The notes under the pieces are model-generated. The model was not told the origin of the DNA. It saw nothing but the letters and a program-made list of their open reading frames with translations, and did not search any database. The position numbers and the translations under genes are program-made. A DNA stretch of 64,000 nt, taken from NCBI GenBank assembly GCA_963732365.1, contig CAVSZC010000005.1:1842836-1906835 (forward strand). The letters are read 5' to 3'. This stretch comes from SR-FBR-E99 sp963732365 (GTDB taxonomy: Bacteria > Bacteroidota > Bacteroidia > Bacteroidales > VadinHA17). Positions within the stretch are counted from its first letter, which is position 1. The number at the start of each line of letters is the position of its first letter. This document shows, piece by piece, positions 59,952 to 64,000 of the stretch.

Positions 59952-60039
59952 GCCACTGTTGCTTATTCCAATATTAACATAGGTGCAGTTACCTCTGACA
60001 GGGAAAATATTCCACTTTGTAATCTTCAAACTTAATCAT

Positions 60040-61269
60040 CTATCTAACATATATGCTGGCTGCTACTGCACTATATGTTCCATTATTCAGGACAACTTGG
60101 CTGCCATTTTTCCAGTATGCTGCTTTGGTAGTTAAAACAGTGCCTGCAAGAAATACGTCATCATTTACCAGGTAGACTGCCATCGGGTAGGCTTCAGATT
60201 CATTTTGAGCGAATGGAGTTACAATTCCATTCTTCCAATATCTACCTAATCCGTTATCCATGCCTGTAATATATGTGGAAGAACCCTTTACAGCCATTGC
60301 TACTGTAAAAGACCTGTTTATTTTATCTCCTAAAGTTGTTACATTTCCATTCTTCCAGAACTTTGCAGTTTCAACAGAATTTTCGGACTCAACGCCGCAA
60401 ACATAGACATCATTTCCTTCAACAGCAATATCTCTTGAGGACGCACTTTTCAGTCCGTCAGTTAGAGCGACAGGGACCCCGTTTTTCCAGTACTTTGCCA
60501 CTGCTTTTGATTCATTATATTCAAATCCTGCTGCATAAATATTACCACCAGAAATGGCTATTGACCTTATTAATGCAGGCCTGCTACCATCAGTTAAATA
60601 TGTTGGGGTACCATTTTTCCAGTATGTAGCAATATCCTGAGCCCCTTTGTTCTCATAACCTGCTATATAAATATCTGTGCCATCGATTGTAATATCAAAT
60701 GCAACCGCCTTTGTACTGGTTGTAACATTACTTTCAGCACCGTTTATCCATAGTTTTATGTTGCGTTCTGATGCCTTGTACTCAGTGCCAACAACGTAAA
60801 TTGTATTTCCCGCTATAGTAATTGAACTTACACTGATTGATGACTTACCATCAGATAATTCTATAGGAGTTCCGTTTTTCCAGTATTTGGCTACCTGAAA
60901 ACCATCACTATTCATTTCACTGCCTGTAACAAATACATCATATATATATTTGAAAGTGCTGCCATCTGCTGTACCTGCTTTAGTAGAAACTTTAATTGGT
61001 AAGTCTCCTTCATCAAGGGATGGAACCAATACTGTAAGTGTTGTTGATGTTGAGTTTTTTACCTCAGCACTAACTCCTCCGATTGTTACGATATTTTCGA
61101 CAAGATTTGGACTAAAGTTGGAACCAGAAATGATCAATTCTGTTCCATATCCACCAGAAGTAGGATTTATAGAAGTAACTGAAGGTGGTAATTCAATATT
61201 ATCATTTTTGTTGCATGAATAAAAAATGAATAACAGGCACAAACTAGAAATTAAGATTGCTCTTTTCAT
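60040..61269 (-). CDS. cassette 8: IPT/TIG-domain lipoprotein with seven YWKNG repeats
   Basis: The 409-aa protein has a lipoprotein signal (LISSLCLLFIFYSC), an IPT/TIG domain (INPTSGGYGTELIISGSNF, about residues 33-110) and then seven repeats of about 40 residues, each starting near (A/K)xYWKNG and containing I(Y)xxGxE. Seven such blades suggest a beta-propeller. It is probably displayed on the cell surface or outer membrane; ligand unknown. Cassette ends are GTTAGCCACT / AGTGGCTAAC (59948-61408). Confidence 0.78.
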   Translation of the reverse strand: MKRAILISSLCLLFIFYSCNKNDNIELPPSVTSINPTSGGYGTELIISGSNFSPNLVENIVTIGGVSAEVKNSTSTTLTVLVPSLDEGDLPIKVSTKAGTADGSTFKYIYDVFVTGSEMNSDGFQVAKYWKNGTPIELSDGKSSISVSSITIAGNTIYVVGTEYKASERNIKLWINGAESNVTTSTKAVAFDITIDGTDIYIAGYENKGAQDIATYWKNGTPTYLTDGSRPALIRSIAISGGNIYAAGFEYNESKAVAKYWKNGVPVALTDGLKSASSRDIAVEGNDVYVCGVESENSVETAKFWKNGNVTTLGDKINRSFTVAMAVKGSSTYITGMDNGLGRYWKNGIVTPFAQNESEAYPMAVYLVNDDVFLAGTVLTTKAAYWKNGSQVVLNNGTYSAVAASIYVR

Positions 61270-61404
61270 AAGTTGAAGGTATTAGTAATAGGTTGAATAT
61301 TAATAGGAATCATAATTACCTCAGAACAAAATTTAATGATTGTATATGATATCCTTGATTATTATTGAGATTTAAATTAAAGGGACTTTTCACGCAATAG
61401 TGGC

Positions 61405-61622
61405 TAACGTTCGGCGGTATATTTTGTTTGCGTGCCCCGACGATAGGAGGGGATGGCGCAATTTTTGCCTTGGAGGCACCATTAGAAATCTTTTATTCGA
61501 ATATGAGTCTATCGCGCTGCTTCCCTAAGCATCCTGGGAATAACTAATTTTTCTTTTAATACTTATTGTAATAAGCGAGGAGCAAAAATTGTGACAAGCA
61601 AATGAAATATACCGACCTGTTA
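61405..61622 (-). repeat. cassette site I (attC-like, AT-rich variant)
   Basis: The 218-bp site starts TAACGTTCGGCGGTATATT and ends GAAATATACCGACCTGTTAGGC. The outer stem uses AATATAC where others have TATGTGG. The inner arms are TGGCGCAATTTTTGCC and GAGCAAAAATTGTGACA, with AATT pairs replacing the GTGT/ACCG of other sites, an independent example of paired change. The middle is unrelated to other sites. Confidence 0.72.
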
Positions 61623-61634
61623 GGCTTAGTGCTT

Positions 61635-61937
61635 TTATATTTCAACAGTTAGCTTCAAGTGCCCACCAAGACCCTCTTGAATAATTCTCATTAGGGTTGA
61701 AAGTCGGATATCTGATGCATCATTTTCAATTCGTGAAATATACGTCTTTGTAGTCCCGCATTTTTTTGCTAACTGTTCTTGGGTTAGCTTCTGTTGTTTA
61801 CGCATTTCTTGAAGAATGACACCAAGCTTGAAAGCTTCGAATTCTTGCTCGAATTTGTCCCTTGAAGGTGTACCTATCTTGCCATAATCCTTGTCAAGAT
61901 GTTCCTCATATGTTATTATTTTATTCTTTGTCTTCAT
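61635..61937 (-). CDS. higA: cassette 9: HigA-type helix-turn-helix antitoxin
   Basis: The 100-aa protein has an XRE-type helix-turn-helix (MRKQQKLTQEQLAKKCGTTK, TYISRIENDASDIRLSTLMR) and an N-terminal toxin-binding arm. It overlaps the end of the toxin gene by 17 bp, so the two are translated together, toxin first as in higBA. Confidence 0.88.
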   Translation of the reverse strand: MKTKNKIITYEEHLDKDYGKIGTPSRDKFEQEFEAFKLGVILQEMRKQQKLTQEQLAKKCGTTKTYISRIENDASDIRLSTLMRIIQEGLGGHLKLTVEI

Positions 61938-62265
61938 AATACTCTTTTTTTAATCTTAATGCCCTGTCTATTTCAGTCTTAGGCGTTTTCTGTGTTTTTT
62001 TCTGAAACCCATTGAGAACGATTACAAGCCGATCTCTATCAAAGAAGCAGAATATTCTAAAAATGTTGTTGCCAAGACTAACTCGTATTTCATATAAATC
62101 TGTTTCCTCAATATGCTTGAGGTATTGTTGCGGAATAATTTCCAGGTGCCTAAGCAATCCTATAGTCCATGTAATTTTCTTTCTAACCTTTATTGATTGC
62201 TTATAATAGAAATCCCAGAAGAAATCTCCGTAAAATATTACCTCTCTAATTTGATTTCCATTCAT
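61921..62265 (-). CDS. higB: cassette 9: HigB-type (RelE superfamily) toxin
   Basis: The 114-aa protein has the HigB/Gp49-like toxin pattern: VIFYGDFFWDFYYKQSIKV, GLLRHLEIIPQQYLKHIEET, LYEIRVSLGNNIFRIFCFFD and VVLNGFQKKTQKTPKTEIDR, the last with the usual KKT motif. Such toxins cut mRNA on the ribosome. Cassette ends are GTTAGGCTTA / TAAGCCTAAC. These match the classical GTTRRRY integron box. Confidence 0.88.
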   Translation of the reverse strand: MNGNQIREVIFYGDFFWDFYYKQSIKVRKKITWTIGLLRHLEIIPQQYLKHIEETDLYEIRVSLGNNIFRIFCFFDRDRLVIVLNGFQKKTQKTPKTEIDRALRLKKEYYEDKE

Positions 62266-62269
62266 TCCG

Positions 62270-62300
62270 CAAAGTTAGCTAATTAGGTAACATTTCCAAA
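62270..62300 (-). promoter_or_regulatory. higBA promoter giving a near-leaderless transcript
   Basis: On the minus strand TAACTTTG (62277-62270) is a perfect -7 box and TTTG (62300-62297) lies exactly 19 bp upstream as the -33 element. The ATG is at 62265, only 4 bp beyond the -7 box, so transcription would start at or within a base or two of the start codon. Confidence 0.7.
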
Positions 62301-62351
62301 CAATCTTGGAATATTATTTTGAGCTTTTGGATAATCGCGAGGCATTAAGCC

Positions 62352-62592
62352 TAACGTTCGGCGGTATGTGGCGTTGGTCCGCCAGCTGGCGGACGGTGGC
62401 GCGTGTTTTTGCACTCGTGGTGCGATGCAGGGTTAGACGGTTATTACTTTATTCTCGCGATGGCAAAAACCGTGACACCGGCGGGAGCCCCCGGCGGTGC
62501 CGGGGCAGGCCGTACCGCCGACCACTTAACGGTCTTCTTTAGCCAGAAAGCTCTCGCGGTACGGAAAGCCAATGACATATACCGACCTGTTA
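62352..62592 (-). repeat. cassette site J (attC-like, best reference copy)
   Basis: The 241-bp site reads TAACGTTCGGCGGTATGTGG, contains GTCCGCCAGCTGGCGGAC (62377-62394), the inner stem GGTGGCGCGTGTTTTTGC with GCAAAAACCGTGACACC, a CCCCGGC/GCCGGGG hairpin and the stem CCGTACCGC (62510-62518) with GCGGTACGG (62556-62564). It ends CATATACCGACCTGTTAGGC. Both flanking private boxes fit the full integron consensus. Confidence 0.78.
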
Positions 62593-62603
62593 GGCAAAGT
62601 TGG

Positions 62604-63746
62604 TTATTCTATCTTTTGCCTCCATTCATCAACTGAACAGTATGAAGTAAGATATCTCGAACTTTTAGAGATGCCAATATTAAATCCATACATCAGGCTA
62701 ACTTGAATATAGTCTAGGTTGTTAAGTTCTTCATAGTCTGATAAAACTATTTTGATTGCATCCTTGACAGGGCTTATTTTTTCAATATCATCAGGACTTG
62801 CTCCTGAAATGAGATTATCTTTCAGTACAATGTTTATTAGCAGGTAATTTGATTTACTAATCTCATCGCTACCAAACTGCCTGGTTGTTGATGTATTCCG
62901 AGATATTGCAGAATAGGCGACTTTATCTAGGTTATCAATTTTTTCCTTAATTGGCACAAGTTCTTGGACAACCTGGTTCTTATTTTTGTTTATGATGTTC
63001 AAGAGCACAAATAATGAGATTAAAAACAATGCAATAATGCCAGTTATCGTAGTCGGCAGAATTCTTGATTTACCTAGTGGAACTTCTGAATAACCATTAG
63101 TATTAATCACGTAAGTACCTAGGAATAAATCGTGAAGAGCTTGCCTGGTTGGCGTATTCATTATAAAATGAATTGGCAAGACTATCAAGAAAGAAAGGCA
63201 AATAATACTTTTACCTACATATGAAGCCGATAACTCTGACCAGCCAATTATCCGATAGTTTAAGAAGAAAAATGGTATTGTATATATTGAGCTACGTAAT
63301 ATAGATTTCCATACCGATAAAGTACTGTAATCTGAATTCACAACTCGGAGATTCAAGGTTTTTTTCCCAACCGTTTGTCCCTTGAAGATTTTGCTATTAC
63401 CAAATCCAAAATATGCGAGTGATATGCTGAAACCGATTAGTAGGCCTTGATACCCCATTTTAGCAAAGGAGGATCTTAGTAATAAACCTAGTATCATACC
63501 AAAGACTCCAAGCAGTATTATATCAATCAGATATGCCGCAAATCTGCTTAGCAGTTTTGAATATATTGGATTAGTCTTTTTCAGGAAATCTTCAATTTTT
63601 TGAACTTGTTCAGAATATCCTCTTCTTCTTAATTCAACAAAAATTGCACTTAGTTGCCCTCTCTCAATACTGCTTGGTTTATTAGCCAGAGCTAACAAAT
63701 CCTCATCTGTATAGTCAACTAGTTCTTTCTTATCAGAATTCTCCAT
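62604..63746 (-). CDS. cassette 10: RDD family membrane protein
   Basis: The 380-aa protein has a short N-terminal helical domain (YTDEDLLALANKPSSIERGQ) followed by an RDD domain with the signature SRFAAYLIDIILLGVFGMIL and several membrane helices (to about residue 270). A soluble C-terminal domain begins after NIINKNKNQVVQEL. RDD proteins are poorly understood; some act as ion exchangers. Cassette ends are GTTAGGCAAA / TTTGCCTAAC. Confidence 0.8.
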   Translation of the reverse strand: MENSDKKELVDYTDEDLLALANKPSSIERGQLSAIFVELRRRGYSEQVQKIEDFLKKTNPIYSKLLSRFAAYLIDIILLGVFGMILGLLLRSSFAKMGYQGLLIGFSISLAYFGFGNSKIFKGQTVGKKTLNLRVVNSDYSTLSVWKSILRSSIYTIPFFFLNYRIIGWSELSASYVGKSIICLSFLIVLPIHFIMNTPTRQALHDLFLGTYVINTNGYSEVPLGKSRILPTTITGIIALFLISLFVLLNIINKNKNQVVQELVPIKEKIDNLDKVAYSAISRNTSTTRQFGSDEISKSNYLLINIVLKDNLISGASPDDIEKISPVKDAIKIVLSDYEELNNLDYIQVSLMYGFNIGISKSSRYLTSYCSVDEWRQKIE

Positions 63747-63784
63747 AATAATATTATTACTAAATGGTTACTTCCAATTTTGCC

Positions 63785-64000
63785 TAACGTTCGGCGGTAT
63801 GTGGCGTTGCCTCAGAGTCGCGGTGGCGCGTGTTTTTGCACTCGTGGTGCGATGCAGGGATATGATGTTATTTATTAATTCTCGCGTTGGCAAAAACCGT
63901 GAAACCAGGAGGGGGGCCCCGGCGGGAGCCGGGGCAGGCCGCACCGCCGACCACTTAACTGTCCTCTTTAGCCAGAAAGTTCTCGCGGTGCGGAGCGCCA
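63785..64000 (-). repeat. cassette site K (attC-like, cut by window edge)
   Basis: The site starts TAACGTTCGGCGGTATGTGG, has GGTGGCGCGTGTTTTTGC and GGCAAAAACCGTG arms, a CCCCGGC/GCCGGGG hairpin and the CCGCACCGC / GCGGTGCGG stem, and breaks off 3 bp into the final conserved part (CGCCA). Its presence shows that the array continues past 64,000. Confidence 0.75.

Larger units (their letters stand above)
49570..64000 (-). mobile_element. integron-like gene cassette array (no integrase in window)
   Basis: Ten cassettes with genes all on the minus strand alternate with eleven related structured sites (A to K below). In gene-sense direction each site runs from TAAC to GTTA. The two ends of each cassette are complementary and private to it, for example GTTAGCAGAA with TTCTGCTAAC, or GTTATAGCCA with TGGCTATAAC. 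This is the attC logic of integrons. The sites are longer (125-450 bp), often carry extra hairpins, and the boxes keep only GTTA/TAAC rather than the full GTTRRRY. By polarity the insertion end would lie beyond 64,000. Alternative view: an unrelated recombinase system using folded sites. Confidence 0.75.

Noticed and set aside
54737..62636. Short plus-strand and minus-strand reading frames inside the sites (e.g. 56566-56766, 59662-59880, 62306-62542)
   Set aside because: They run through conserved hairpins, have basic, Pro/Arg-rich low-complexity products and change frame between copies; they are shadows of structured DNA.
49570..64000. The repeated sites as MITEs or insertion sequence ends
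   Set aside because: No target-site duplications flank the sites, no transposase is present, and the complementary ends belong to the gene segments between sites, which a simple inserted element would not explain.
49576..64000. CRISPR array
   Set aside because: Repeats are 125-450 bp, imperfect and separated by whole genes; no short regular spacers and no cas genes.

Overview
The window reads as chromosomal DNA of an environmental Bacteroidota, most likely of the Bacteroidales/Marinilabiliales kind. The signs are genes without Shine-Dalgarno sites, several TTTG / TAnnTTTG promoters of the Bacteroidota type, many short lipoprotein signals, an MG2 plus TonB-plug protein, and GH92 and GH127 glycosidases. 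I saw no rRNA, tRNA, CRISPR array, transposase or integrase gene.

Positions 1-5,666 (minus strand) hold a respiratory operon: a copper-type HMA lipoprotein, a Tat-exported four-cluster Fe-S protein, an NrfD/PsrC-like quinol subunit, a monoheme cytochrome c, a DoxX-like protein, SCO, and the start of cytochrome oxidase subunit I. This looks like a quinol-to-cytochrome-c-to-oxygen branch built on NrfD instead of a bc1 complex. Positions 5,890-12,311 hold a lipoprotein, an opine-dehydrogenase-like protein next to a B12-binding mutase-like protein, and a translationally coupled epimerase / steroid 5-alpha-reductase-like pair. Positions 13,302-23,982 are a tightly packed minus-strand block: Rph-like phosphotransferase, PlsY-like acyltransferase, beta-barrel, LolCDE/MacB-like ABC exporter and LolA-like protein, preceded by an SDR and a ferredoxin-nitroreductase.

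Positions 24,067-38,870 carry peptidases, hydrolases and lipoproteins (M81, P1/DmpA, beta-lactamase-like, amidohydrolase, phosphodiester glycosidase) and a large MG2/TonB-plug protein. Three genes between 29.0 and 35.1 kb each carry one apparent +1 frameshift. Positions 39,025-49,546 hold an OhrR-like regulator with glutathione peroxidase and a clear operator, small membrane proteins, a metallo-beta-lactamase-fold lipoprotein, carbonic anhydrase, methyltransferases, an M28 peptidase and rsgA.

From about 49,570 to the right edge the DNA changes character and becomes an integron-like gene cassette array. Ten cassettes, all with genes on the minus strand, are separated by eleven related GC-rich structured sites of 125 to 450 bp (the last one is cut by the window edge). 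In gene-sense direction each site begins with a TAAC box and ends with a GTTA box. Each cassette has its own private inverted repeat of about 9-10 bp at its two ends, next to these boxes. This is the geometry expected of attC sites, where the first bases of a cassette pair with the R'' box at its far end. Cassette contents are a small membrane protein, a GH127-GH92 pair, a VOC protein, four toxin-antitoxin pairs (PIN/RHH, RelE/ParE, HicAB, HigBA), a SUMF1-type protein, an IPT/TIG propeller-like lipoprotein and an RDD membrane protein. No integron integrase is inside the window. By cassette polarity it would be expected to the right of 64,000, or may be absent. The sites are longer, multi-hairpin and only partly fit the classical RYYYAAC/GTTRRRY boxes, so this is the best candidate here for an undescribed system.
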